Shown here: piece by piece, positions 31,175 to 44,200 of the stretch
Layout of the letters: each line of letters starts with the position of its first letter
How positions within the stretch are numbered: the stretch's first letter is position 1
NCBI GenBank assembly: GCA_021613535.1
Contig: CP075497.1
Coordinates: forward strand, 6,634,001 to 6,698,000
DNA from: Adineta vaga
Taxonomy: Eukaryota; Rotifera
DNA: 64,000 nt
Reading direction: 5' to 3'
Notes under the pieces: model-generated
What the model saw: only the letters and a program-made list of their open reading frames with translations
Databases searched by the model: none
Told to the model about the DNA's origin: nothing
Position numbers and translations under genes: made by a program

Positions 31175-33931
31175 ATGATGCGATATTATATTGGTTTGCA
31201 ATTCATCTTATTATCGATAATTGTTCCAAAGAGTTATGGATTATTTAGTCCTATTACGCCATATATGAACTATACTTATTCAGTTGAAATTTCATCAGTT
31301 TCAGCTGATCTTTGGTGGAGTATTGATACTAATAAAAGTGAAATTACATTTGAATTACATATGAATACTACTGGATGGATTGCCATGGGTATCAGTCCAG
31401 GTAAGATGAATCTTGCAATAGATCTTAATCTCTTGTTTTTGTATGTATCTATACAGCTGGTGGTATGACTGGTGCAGATATTGGTGTTGGATGGGTAAAT
31501 GGATCAGGTTCTGTCACTTTACAAGTACGAATAATTCTGTTATGATTTATTACAATTTAATTCTATTCTTTAGGATCGTTTTGCCTATACATATGCACAA
31601 CCTGTAATTGATAATACTACAAGTGATTGGTTTGCATTACAAGGTAAAGAAGAAAATGGTTGGACTGCAATTCAGTTTAAACGTTTAATTGATACATGTG
31701 ATTCTATGGATGTTCCAATTGAAGTATGAGTTCGATTTTACAAAATGAATATTAAATGTTTTTTTATTTATAAAAAATAATAGTCTGGAACTAATATTTT
31801 GATTTTTGCTTGGGGTCTTCAAGATCCTGATATAAATAATACTATAACTTATCATGAAACACGACGAGGTTCACTCATTATACCATTATTATCCTACACT
31901 AAACCACCCGATAAAAGCAAATTTGCTAATCTTAGTTCATTTGATTTTCGAGTCAATAATGTAGGTAATTGATTCGAATGATTCTTTCTATAACTAATCA
32001 TTTTTAGAATACCATTCCATCAAATGAATCAAGTTATTATTGTCAAGTATTTAAAATTCCAAATAATATTACCGAAAAAAGACATGTCATCGCTGTATGT
32101 ACATATGAATTCCATATTGAAAAAGTTTATTTTTATAAATATTTTTTCAGCGTGAAATTTTAATTGATTCCAGTGCTTCACCGTATGTACATCATTTAAC
32201 TTTATGTGAATGTGATGCTACAGCTGTATTCAATGATGATAATTTGCCACAAGGCAATTGTGATGATAATGTTACTGCATATTCACTATGTACATTTAAT
32301 ATTATCATGGCTTGGGCAACCGGTGGTGATTATGTAAGATTTTTTGAGAATAATTTCTTGGAAATTTTCAAGAAATATGATATGTAAAATAAAACTTGAC
32401 AATTAATCAATTTATTTTTGTATAGTTGGTAGAATATCCGGAAGAAGCTGGCTTACCAGTTGGTCAGAATTTTTCGATTAAATATTATATGATACAAATA
32501 CATTATTATAATGTGGAAACTAAACCAAGTAAATACACTTTTCATTGATTATTTAATGAAATATTTGAGAATTTTTTATTCATTTTTATAAGATAACGTT
32601 GATAATTCTGGTATTCGACTTTATCTTGCTAATTCACTTCGTCCAAATGATCTCGGTGGTTTAACATTTGCTCTACAATCCTCACCATTAAGTATTGCTA
32701 TTCCACCAAATGTAGATTCATTTCCAATAGATTCATTTTGTCCTGCTGAAGCTAGTCTTAATGTATGTTCTTAATCTTTTGATGGAATTCGCTGAAATCA
32801 TCCAATGTTGTGTATTTTAGAATTTTCCTTCAACTGGTGGCTTAACAGTTATTTCATCGTTTCCTCATACACATCTACAAGGTAAAATGCGTTTAAACTT
32901 TATTTTTTTTCTTTTCTAATCATCTTATTATCTTTTAAAAACATAGGTACAAGTGTATGGACCAAAGTGATTCGTAATAAAACTGCGGTTCAATATTTGT
33001 TCAATGCTGAATCGTATGATGCGAATTATCAATTTGAACATATTTTACCTCAACCAATAAAAATCTATCCCGTAATACATAACTACTAAGAGTCTTCTTT
33101 GTTCAAATTTGAAGTGATTTTTCTTTAGGGCGATGAATTTGCTACTCGTTGTGTATATAGTACAACTAATAAAAGTGTTATAACACTAGTAAATATCAAG
33201 GCAAAAACATTCATATTTAGTCTAAAAACTCTTTTTTATCCAGGGTGGTCGACGAATAGATCAAGAAATGTGTATTCATCTTTTCACATATTATCCACGA
33301 ATGACTAATTTACAATCGTGTGCTAGTATTATCAATCCAAGTTCATGGCAAAATATTACGAATATCTCAGCGTAAGTTCATTATTCAATTATTTCTATAT
33401 AACAAGCTGAAAACTTTCTTTAGAACTTCGTTCAATGAAACAACACTTTCCCAATGGTTGCTCAATGCTACTTGGACAGCAAATTCAACAGCTGCATGGC
33501 AAGATTTTTACAATACAGCACCGCGATTAACTGCCTTTGGTCGTGCAGGATTTTATAACATAACATCTATATTGAATGTAACATCATATACGGATTTAAA
33601 TATGAGCACATGTACTGATCATACAAATACTACTAGTACTTCCACGATGATGTCGACTAGTAGTTCCACAATCACATTCACCGATACTTCTACAATTACA
33701 TCGACTAGTGCATCTACAATTACATCGACTGGTACTTCTACAACTACATCGACTAGCACATCTATAACTATGTCGACTAGTACATCTACAATGGTACCAA
33801 ATACTACTACTTCAATTAATCCAATTTTGAACACAACTATTAGTACTGGTAATCACTTGGCCATCCCACACACAACATTTATTCTGTTTTTTCTAATGAT
33901 TTCATGTATAATCAATGAAATACTTAATTAA
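31175..33931 (+). CDS. DBH-like (MOXD) copper monooxygenase with mucin-like GPI tail
   Basis: Copper- and ascorbate-dependent hydroxylase of the dopamine beta-hydroxylase/MOXD family, secretory pathway. Start at 31175, 6 nt after an acceptor. Signal peptide (YYIGLQFILLSIIVPKSYG), DOMON domain (LWWSIDTNK..TGWIAMGISP), then Cu2 monooxygenase N- and C-domains. Copper ligands are visible: HH in YVHHLTLCEC, H in QIHYYN (CuH site), HTH in FPHTHLQG and Met in QEMCIHLF (CuM site). About 12 short introns with frame-consistent joins. After the catalytic domain come many N-glycosylation sequons, a TST repeat region (about 33630-33800) and a hydrophobic end, which suggests a mucin-like stalk and a GPI or C-terminal anchor, unlike soluble DBH. 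Confidence 0.88.
33620..33800 (+). repeat. TST-type Ser/Thr repeat in DBH-like gene
   Basis: Imperfect tandem units of about 15-30 bp (ACATCGACTAGTRCWTCTACA type) coding a Thr/Ser-rich stalk. Confidence 0.75.
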
Positions 33932-36900
33932 GCGAAGTGATCTTATCAATATAGAAAATTTATGAAGTGCTCCAGTAGTGATGAACATCTTTTGTTTTAA
34001 TATCAAATCTTTTCTTTCCCTCTCCTTTCTTTTTATTGATTATAAATTCTGTTTTTTTTTGTTTTTTTTTAATTAAAAAATACAATATGTTTGTCAATAA
34101 ACTTTTGCAAAATGATTCTAATTTCGATATTTGCAGTAGAAAATATAAAGAAAATAAAATAACAAGGATTTGATCTCTTCTTTTCTCTTTCTTTTCATGA
34201 AACAGAGAAAAATCATTAGTTTTTTCCTTGATCGCTTGATAGCAATGCATATCAAATAAGTTCGAATATTTAACAATGTCTACGCATCTCTCTTACACTT
34301 AGCTTTTTTAATGATTCATTAGTGTACCTGTAATAGATGTAAGTATTCATGAATCTAGGAACGAACAAGTCACAGTACGAAACAATTGCTTTCATCAATG
34401 CCTATCCTTTCAATGTCATGAGCAACAATCACTATCAAGAAATTGATTTTCTAAAAAAGTATTCAATTCATGATCAAATAGCGGATGTTAGTCACGCTCA
34501 TATGATGTGACATATTACAATATATAGATCAAAATATTGATTGATAATACAGCTTGTATTTGATTGAATATCTCTTTTTCCAACTCAAGGATGATGAAGT
34601 GTCACAATACACGAAAGCAGAGGAAAAAAAATATTGAAATTGAAGGTCAGATTAAATCGTTCATATTAATAGAAATTTCCTTGTCATTAGAATAATCTTA
34701 ATTAGTAATTTTGTATTCGAATCAGCGATAAAACGCAAAAGAAATCGTAATACTTTGATTGGATCCCTTGAGAAGGTTTTCTTTCTCAGATGACTACAAC
34801 CTTCAATTGATCAATCGTTTCGATATTGGTTTCATATTCTGATTATATGTATCTTAAATAGATACGAAATAAATCTATACATCGATCATCTATTCTTTCA
34901 TTTAACGTTATGGATATATTTTGTAACAAATGGCGAACGACTGTGTGTATGTGCGCAATTTTCAAGGATGTATTGGGCATTCATGAGAAAAAGGAGAAGA
35001 AGAAGAACAAGAAGAATAAGAAATAAGATGATGAGGAAGAAGCAGTCGGCATTCTATCCTTGCTCTAGTTTTGAATAATAATAGGATGATTTCATTGTTG
35101 TATCGTTCTAGCAATTCTGCCAATTGAATTCGTTTTCTTCTTCCTTTCTCGTCATAATAATATATAGATATATGTGCATTGAGAAAAGAAAAAAAAGTCG
35201 ATTGAATTGATTTTTAAAGCTATTTGAACGTCTCTAACTCTCTATTCGATCATCATGTACAAATAAGCGTAATGAATGTCGATTGCTCACGCAAAAGCAC
35301 TTTATTTCTTTCCTTAGCTTGTTGCTTTTACATTTTTTCTAACGATAAGATGCATATTATCAATCGATTCGTCGATCGTGTTCAATATCCGCTCTTACCA
35401 TCGATATATATGCACAATATATGCATGTTTGTTGTTCAATTGTCGTTTAATTTCGCTTTTGTTCTTGTTTGGCCGTGACTTGTCCTATCACAATGTCATC
35501 GTTGTCGAATATAATAACGAACAAAGCATAATGGGAATAAAAAATGCGAGAAGAAAAAAAAATCGATACAACACTACTATCATTAACGATGCAAAGATGA
35601 CAACGCGTATTATACTTTTCCCTTTCTATTCTGCTTTGATTTTTAATCAAGTCTATCTTGCTAATATCCATACATTCATCGATTGACAGCAACTTGAGTA
35701 AGTTATTTCTAGGAGATCACAGCTAAATGATTACTGATTGACTGACTGATGCAAACGGCATTCATAAGATTGAAAAGGATCATGATTAAAAGGCAACGTT
35801 TGTTTTATTGCCTTGAAAGATAGGAGAAATCGTCGATGACGATGATGATGGCATCAATTATATAAAGAATATAAGAAGATCGACTTGTGATGTTGTTTGC
35901 ATATAGATATACAGATGGTGATTATGTCGTTGGATTTTTCTTTTATTATCATTGCAGGAGAAAAGAGGCGAAGAGAATGGCAAAAGACCTTGTTGATCAT
36001 TTTTCGTTGTACATATTCTTATCGATCATCATGATCAATGAACAGCAACCCGAGAATGTATAGTTAATGAGTTGTCTGTATTGCAAGGCATCTTCTTTTT
36101 GTTGTCATCATAATCATTACGCGTTTTCTTCTTCGTTCTATTTGAAAAAAAAATGAGAAGAATTCCGATCGGTCAGTTAATACACAGGATATAATAAATA
36201 GATACAGAATTACTCGTTTTCCTTATCAACTTATTCCTCTTTTTTGAAATGTAGTTCTTTTAACTGTCTTTTTATTATATAACATCGACTGTAATTTGTG
36301 CGGAAGGAAGGCAACCGTCGTTGATGCATAGCAAACAAAAAACGTTTCTTCTTTCGTCCTCTCACTCACTCTCGTCTTTCCTTTCTCTCTCTCTCTCTCT
36401 CTTTTCTTTGTAAATTGATCCTTAATTTGAATGACTAGAAGGGACTATGTTGGTCAGTTCAACGGCATCCATTCTCATAAGCAAAACTCCCATACTTCCT
36501 TTCCCTCTCTCTCTCTCTCCCTCTGTTCTCGCATGGACATTTGACATAGTTGACCAGATGCGGAACAACTGATGATGTCCTGCCGATATTTTATACGTAT
36601 GAAGTCACGCCTTGACTTAGATCATTCGTCAAATATATATGTACAAAATTTCATTATGTTCATGCATTTCAAACAGAAAGCCTAAAATAAATTTGTGATG
36701 AAAGTAATAACACAATGTTCGTGTAAAACCGATAACTACGATGATAGAGCGCGAACTGACAACGTGAGATACATCGGCACATTAATCGAATTCGTCGTCA
36801 CACGCGTCCTCCTCTTTTATTCGCCTTGGAGCACGCAATCGATAATTGGCGTCGAAACAGGATGTAACCCCGCGGGGCTAGTTGAACGTTTGAAGACTAT

Positions 36901-38202
36901 CAGACAGAGAAGTAGAGAGAGAAAGTGTTTTATAACATTGTTTCTCTTTGCATTCATCATTATAACATGGTACATTAGCACCTGTCGTCAATTAGTTCAG
37001 CTTATTTGTGATCTTTTGACTTGAATGTAAGGGTGAGTTATGATGTATAGTTTTTAACTAGTCATCAATCGGACAATCAGACATAAGGGAGGGTAGGATA
37101 AAACTAAATCCATTTTTATTCACTTCAAACAGAAATGTAAATGTGGGCTGGTCAGTAGTTACTTGTTCAAACTGTACCAATATTGTTATTGTTGTTCTTA
37201 AGAGAGGACGAAAGAATGTATTTATCATTTAATCTAGCTCTACCTCTAAGACACTGTTGAGCCTCTTTCGCCATCCTTTCTTTTACATACTCCCATATAT
37301 GTACAAAGATATAGATATATATATATATACATACATGCATACATACACTTAGCGCAATGTGCAAGAAAGAGATGAGGAGAATAATGATAGATATGCGCGC
37401 AATATGTAGGCAATTTTGTTTCTCCATTTCTCTTTGTCCCACTTTTTCTCTCTTCATTGAACACACACACACACACGTATACATACATCGACGCAAGCCT
37501 AGAGATATTTGTGAGACAATAAAATTTATATTAATCGATTGAATTTTGTATCAAAACGTAAGTAGTTTTTCATTCGATTTAATTTTTAATTATTATCATC
37601 ATCATTTCTTTATGTTAATCAATAATTATTTATCTCTTGCATATCGTCAAATAGTAAAAAATTGAAAGAGAAAATAAGCAGAAGAAAAATCATCAAGAAA
37701 GAAGGAAAGGAGAACGTTCAGAAGACACACTCACTTTCTTTCTCTACGCTTCTTTTTTTTCTCTGTATACGCATTGATGACAAAAAGATGGAGAGGCTCT
37801 TTTCATCGGTTCCACCCAGCAACATAGAGAAAAGAGATAGAGATACTTCCATTGCTGATAGATAATTGACGAAGAGAGAAAGAGTGAGCGAATGGAGAAA
37901 TAAGATATTCTTAGAATAGATTTGTCAAATATGTTATTGTTGTTTTTTTTTTCGATGATCAATCTGTTTCTACCGTTATCATAACATAAGTATAGCATTG
38001 AATCAACACACTTCAATGACTGTGAATTCAACAAAAAAATCTTAACACATACGATTTCTTTTTCCTTCATCGTATGTATGTGTGATTATAACATCGATGT
38101 AATTTCTTTTTCGATATTTAGAAATATAAAAAATGCAAAATTCACCGGAAATGACTACTGATTTATAAAATTTCAAAACGACAACGACGAACTATTTCGA
38201 CT
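33932..38202. other. 4.3 kb non-coding desert upstream of neurexin-like gene
   Basis: No exon that I can support. It carries CT tracts at about 36381-36405 and 36501-36525, an AT/ACAT tract at 37305-37350, a CA tract at 37460-37490 and a GC-richer island at about 36735-36900. The frames inside (35224-35478, 35378-35686, 36695-37024, 37167-37542) have no family or splice support. It resembles the desert inside the S1P lyase intron and may be an extended regulatory region. Confidence 0.6.
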
Positions 38203-41200
38203 ATGCAATTCAGTCATATTATATTCATATTTGTATTCATCTCTGTCATATACGGTCAAAATACACAAGTAAGAACATATAGCTCTATTTATATATATAT
38301 ATATATGACAAGTTCATCTAGGTGTGATGATAGGGAGGAGTCCGCAGTCGGCTATTTCATTCTCAATAACTCACACTACCTTTCTCTTCTCTTCTCTTCA
38401 CTTCTATGAGTAGTATATAGACACATGCCGAGAAGACATGTTCATAAGTATTTGTCATTGTATGATTATATGATGCATTACTTTCACTTGATTACACCAG
38501 ATGATACCGCAAAGACTCTAGTTTTGTGCATAGTTTATTCACTAAATAGAGAGAAAGAAGAAAGAGGAGTTCTTTGTAATGCTCTGATCTGGAAACAAAA
38601 TGAAAGGAGAAGATCACATGGCAAACGTTTGTTTAAAGACTAAGAGGCCTTCATCCGAGTGATGTTCGCTTTCAATCTGTTCAATGTATGCTTGAGGCGT
38701 TGAAGCTATTAACTATATTACCAACATGTAAATATCGTCTGATGTTCGTATTTTTTTTTTGTCATAGAAAAGCAATATGAAAAAAGTGATTATTATTATT
38801 TTCTCATTAAAGATCTAATGAAGAAAAGAAAACTACCTCAGATATTCTTACACGTATGTTAAAGAGATCTATATGAAGTTAATCACCTTACCGGTAGTAT
38901 GCATTGATAGTTGTACCGCTCATTCAATCGATAATTATAATGAACAAAAGAAAAACGTCGAAAGTAATTCAGACATCTAAAGTAACCACTCGACAACAAT
39001 ATGAATAGTACCACCTTTCGAACCAAACATATTAATCATTAGATCATTTCTTCTATTGTCTCTAGACTTTGATTTTCTATTGAAAAGTTTCGAATAAGAA
39101 ATTAATAACTAAAACAATAGATTCATTGAAGTTTTCTCATTTAATTCCATTTAGTTATGTGAAAAATGTCCTGTTCATTTTGTTATTAATACTTTGGGCA
39201 ATATAAATCAAACTTCATCTGTGACATCACGATGTTTTACGATCGGACAATGTCAGATGACAATAATGACTACTAATGAACATCATATCGTATATTTGAA
39301 ACAAAATGATACGAATCAAATAGTCTTCTCATCAAAAACTGAACTTCTAATTGATTATAATCAAAACAATTCATCCTTAATATTTTCATCCGAATCAAAT
39401 AATCAAATAATCAAACGAACAGAAATCTTTATTAACTATTGTCATAATATTAAAACACTGAGAAAACGCCATACAAAAGACCAATCAACATCTGGTAAAT
39501 AATAAACATTTCTTTTTATTGAATATTCTGTTTTTTCTTCTTCTTAGATTTAGATTCATCAATAATAATTACATTTAATTCATCTGCTTTTATTGATTAT
39601 CATTACCAAGAATTCCTTGATTATCCTTTACGATTGTCTGTACGTTTTCGTACAATCGGACGCATATCGAATGGTGTGTTACTCTCTTTAACACATCGTA
39701 AATCTTCATCATTAATAACTCCATTCATTATCATTGAACATTCAAATGGAAAAGTTGAAATAACAATTCTTCAATTAGATGAAAGAAAAGTCTTATCTAC
39801 TGTAACTGTAAGTCGACCACTTGAAACCAATTGTTCTCCATGTTTTTTTTTCTCTTCCGAAGAAGGAGAAAGTAATATTATACTAGCAATGCGTTCATTC
39901 ATCTTTCTCATCTTCAAACATTTCCGTCCGAAAGACAATGTTAATCTCTTTTCTCATTAATTTCAATGTTCTAACCATTCATGCTTCACTGAACAAGACA
40001 ACACAATGACGATTTGCATTTTTCTCTCCTAGTTCTTATTCCAACCTCTTTTTCTCCTCTATTTCTGTTCTGATTAAGAATCCATCTGACACAAGATACG
40101 GAACAATGAAGAACGAGGACAAGAGGAAAACCCGAATCGAATACTCTAATAATAGTGCTGATGATGATGATATATCTCATCGTAATGATGTGCACACATA
40201 CTTAGAAAGAAAAGAAAAGAAAAGAAATGAAGTGTTATTTTTTCCTGTTGCCAAGGTCCTTGACCATACCTTGAATTGAATAATCGATGATTTCGATAAC
40301 GAGGTTTTTCCTCTTTCTTTTGTAGACAATTCAATGTGGAAAAAATATTAATAATGATAATTGGCATTGGTTACAATTTGAAATTGATCAAAATGGAATT
40401 TTTACGATTGTTGTTGATAATGATAGTCGAACATGTAAAAAGCAACGAAAGATTTCATTCAATTCATTGATTCGTTTTTCTTTTCTAGCACAAATTCCTA
40501 CATACGTTGTATTGAGTTGGAATATTAATGCATTATTAGTTGGAGATACACGTCGATTAAGTTCGGATATCTTTCAACCATTTGTTGGTTATATGAGTGA
40601 TTTAATATTCAATGATGAATATCTATTTCAAGGTTTAACAAAACCTAAACAAGTACGCGTATCAAGATATGATTATGATAATCAACATATTGTTGTTGGT
40701 TATCGTATTGCTTTTTTTAATTTTGTAACAATTGATACTCCAAAATCGTATATTGCCTTTTCGGAACGAGAAAATCAAAACAAAAATCATGGCAAATTGG
40801 ATATTTATTTTCTATTTCGTTCGTATGTACCTGATGGAATAATTTTATATCGTTATGCTCAAGGTTTAAATGAATATTTTGCCATTGGTTTACGTGCTGG
40901 TATTCTTGCTTTATTCATCGATTTTGGTTTTGGTAAACGACAAATTGTGAGTGATGAAACAACAAAATTAGCCGATGGAAAATGGCATGAAGTACGCATA
41001 ACAAGAATTGGAACAGATAAGTATGTAAACTTAATCTTTGAAAGATCAGATAAGTTTTGTCTTTCTTCGGATATTATATATGTAAATATAAGTACATATT
41101 CAGATCCAATTAGTCTTTGAATCCGATCGAAGTACTTTTCATTTACATATTTAAGTGAAAAGAACCATTGACGATCTATCTTAGAATATTCGATTTCTAC

Positions 41201-44200
41201 GGAACTTAGTCTTTTCTTTCTCTTACAATTAGTTACTTGAATGAATTGCATAGGTTTTGATTGATGTTGATTTAAAAATCGTCGTCGTCGTTTTTTTTCA
41301 ATGAGAATATGAAGAGATCTTTGTCGTACTTGAACGAGATAGATGGCAATCTATTTTTATCTGACTTCAAGTGATTTCAAGTTTAAATGACTTTTAGTAA
41401 GTTGAGAATGAATATCTAACTAATCATGTCATCTTCAATCGCTTAAAGAAATTAATATTATACTTTGATAAGTCTTTCCAAAATTGAATCGATAATGATT
41501 CATTGAAATACAATGGGTTTCTTTTTATGATAGGATTGAATTAATAGTTGATAATCGTGTCAATCGTTCGACATTATCAGCAAATGGTATTCGGAATGCT
41601 GTTTCTCTTCAACCAGTTCTCTATGTTGGCGGAATACCAAATAATAATCAAATTAATCTAACAGGATCAGGTTTAAATCCACATGGATTTCAAGGATGTT
41701 TAGCAAGTTTTATCGTTGATGGTCGATTACTTGATTATCAACGAGCATTAGTTTTAAATGGGCAAGTGAAAATGAATGTTTGTTCAGGTAAATTTTTTGT
41801 AAAATAAATTTCTCATTTCTGTCAGAAAAACGTATAATATGAAAGAAAAAGACTGATGACATTGCTATATCTAAATTGATTCCGAAGAATAAATGACCTT
41901 TTCTAGTATTTTCTTCAACTATATCATCTAATGTTAAAACGGGTAAGTTTTTCGTTTGCTTCTTTTAGATATTCTATTCCTTCCCTTGTATAAAAATTCG
42001 TGATTTTTGTCATGCAATCTTTTCCTTCTCCTATTTCATATGTATCCACACTTGTTTACCTTGCACATTTCCCTTATATTTATACTCAATAGTGAATAAA
42101 TTAAAAGAATTTTCTATGATCTATTTAGACTTAAATAAACTTTGTTATGATTTTACTTGCGTTCATTCGGGTATATGTTCAACAAATGATAATGATGGAC
42201 CACGATGTGATTGTCTTGAAACTGCTTATATCGGTGAACGATGTGATAAATGTAACTATAGATATGTTCAATTTGAAATTGATTTTTTTTTCTCTCCAAA
42301 TTCATAGTGCCTAATGGATTTTATTTTGGTAAACATTTTACCAGTGGATCAATTGAATATGTCATGACACAAACACGTCAAACAGAATATGATACAATTT
42401 CGTTTGGTTTACAAACTTTAGCTATGTCTGCACAAATATTTCGTCTTGAATCAGATTTAAATTCCTATAGTCTTGAATATGAAATTGTAAGTAGTTAATA
42501 ATGAATAGATATTCCTTCGATTTTGTATTATGATATGAAATATTTAGTTACGAGGACGTTCTTATATAAAGTTAAATATGGGAGAAAAACAACCAGATGT
42601 TTATTCCAGTATTGTACATGTTACTGATGGAATGTATCATGCTATTAAAATTATTCGACGACTTTCAATAATCGAATTATATGTTGATGGAATTCGAGTG
42701 AAATTAGAAGGAGGAAATAGTATGTTTTTAAAGAATTTGAAAGAGATTGGATTTTACCTTTCTATTTAGAATATGCACGTCAATCAGAACAACAACGATC
42801 ATTTCTTGCACAACGAAGATTACGTATTGGAAGTTTCAAAAATATTTCACAATGGAATGGAATTGTTGCTGGTAAAGTTAAATTCATATACATATATCTA
42901 TTCAAATATTGTCAGAAGTATTGACTTGTTTTGTGCAAAAACTACAGATCTTCATATCTGCAGAGGGAAGATTTTGTTTATTTCCGATAATTAGACAGAT
43001 GTATTTGCTAATATAAAGCTTATAGATATATACTAATGATATTGAGTATCCCAAACTCATCTCTTATCTTCCTGTTAGTATTCGATGTTATTCTCATCTT
43101 AATCATTGACATCGATTGAATTCTCTTTTAGGTTTATCTTTCAATCGTCAGTCAATATTTGATAGTCTTTTCAAAACTCTTGTTCGTTCTGGTGATGTTG
43201 AAGAAGTTCAACCAGATGAACATACTGGTTTATTCAATTTAGTTGAATCTACACATTATCAAACTTTTATGTCATCTTCAACTATGATTTCTACACTTTC
43301 AATTACGAACACTACATATGAAACGACGACTGTCGGCCAAATAAATTCAACGATAGATGGCCCAATTGCGGATAATATCTATCATCAACAATCAATTACA
43401 CAAATGAATAGCATTTCACAAATTCCACATCAAACACCATTCGAATGGATTTATAAGAAATTAACATATTTTGGAGTTCGTGGTCTTCTTATCGGTTCAA
43501 TATTATCCATATGTTTTCTCCTTTTTCTTCTCTTTCTAATTTTACATTTACATTGTAAAACTCGTCATTCAAAAAAGAAAATTTCACAAAAGTATAATCA
43601 AACAAATGGAAGTAAAACTTATTCTCAAATCAAAGGTTATTCCCTATCATCACCGAATAGTCATCCATCGAAAAAACGTGCCCAGAAACTTCTTCGTTTT
43701 CTACATACAAAACAATCGAAACCAACTTCTTTTCGCCTAGCATCAAATGGTAGTATGGCACGTTTAAATAGTGGTGATAGTTATCATCTAATCTCTTCAA
43801 TTCAAGAAAATCGAAAAGATAAAAAGAAAAATTCATCTTATAAAAATTCTCTTAGTACTTCCAATGATAATAATGGTTGTATATATTCAACTCTAGCACA
43901 ACCCATTCCTCCACCTTCCACTTCTTCATCAATCTATCATCAAGTAAATCGTTTGATATCAAATGGTAATGAATCATCAGCTAATCCACCACAATATCAT
44001 TCATCTGTTGTACCACATACAGCTACATTACGTTCATTAAAAAAAGACTTAGATAATTCAAGTGCTCAAACATATTCAGCTGTTTATTCATGTGATTTAG
44101 CAGCTAATCTTGATGTTGAAGAAGAATTTTTCTCATCACATCGATCATCATTAAAACGACGATCCGTTTCCAAAGCACATCCAAATTCTACTGAAATTCA

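Noticed and set aside
36695-37024. 109-codon frame in desert B as a gene
   Set aside because: No domain, no splice sites and composition shifts along the frame; kept only as a compositional island.
37167-37542. Overlapping frames on both strands near the CA/AT microsatellites
   Set aside because: They encode repeat-derived YIYIY and THTH runs; no support.
40859-41251. Minus-strand 130-codon frame
   Set aside because: Antisense to a LamG exon and its 500 bp intron; no family match.
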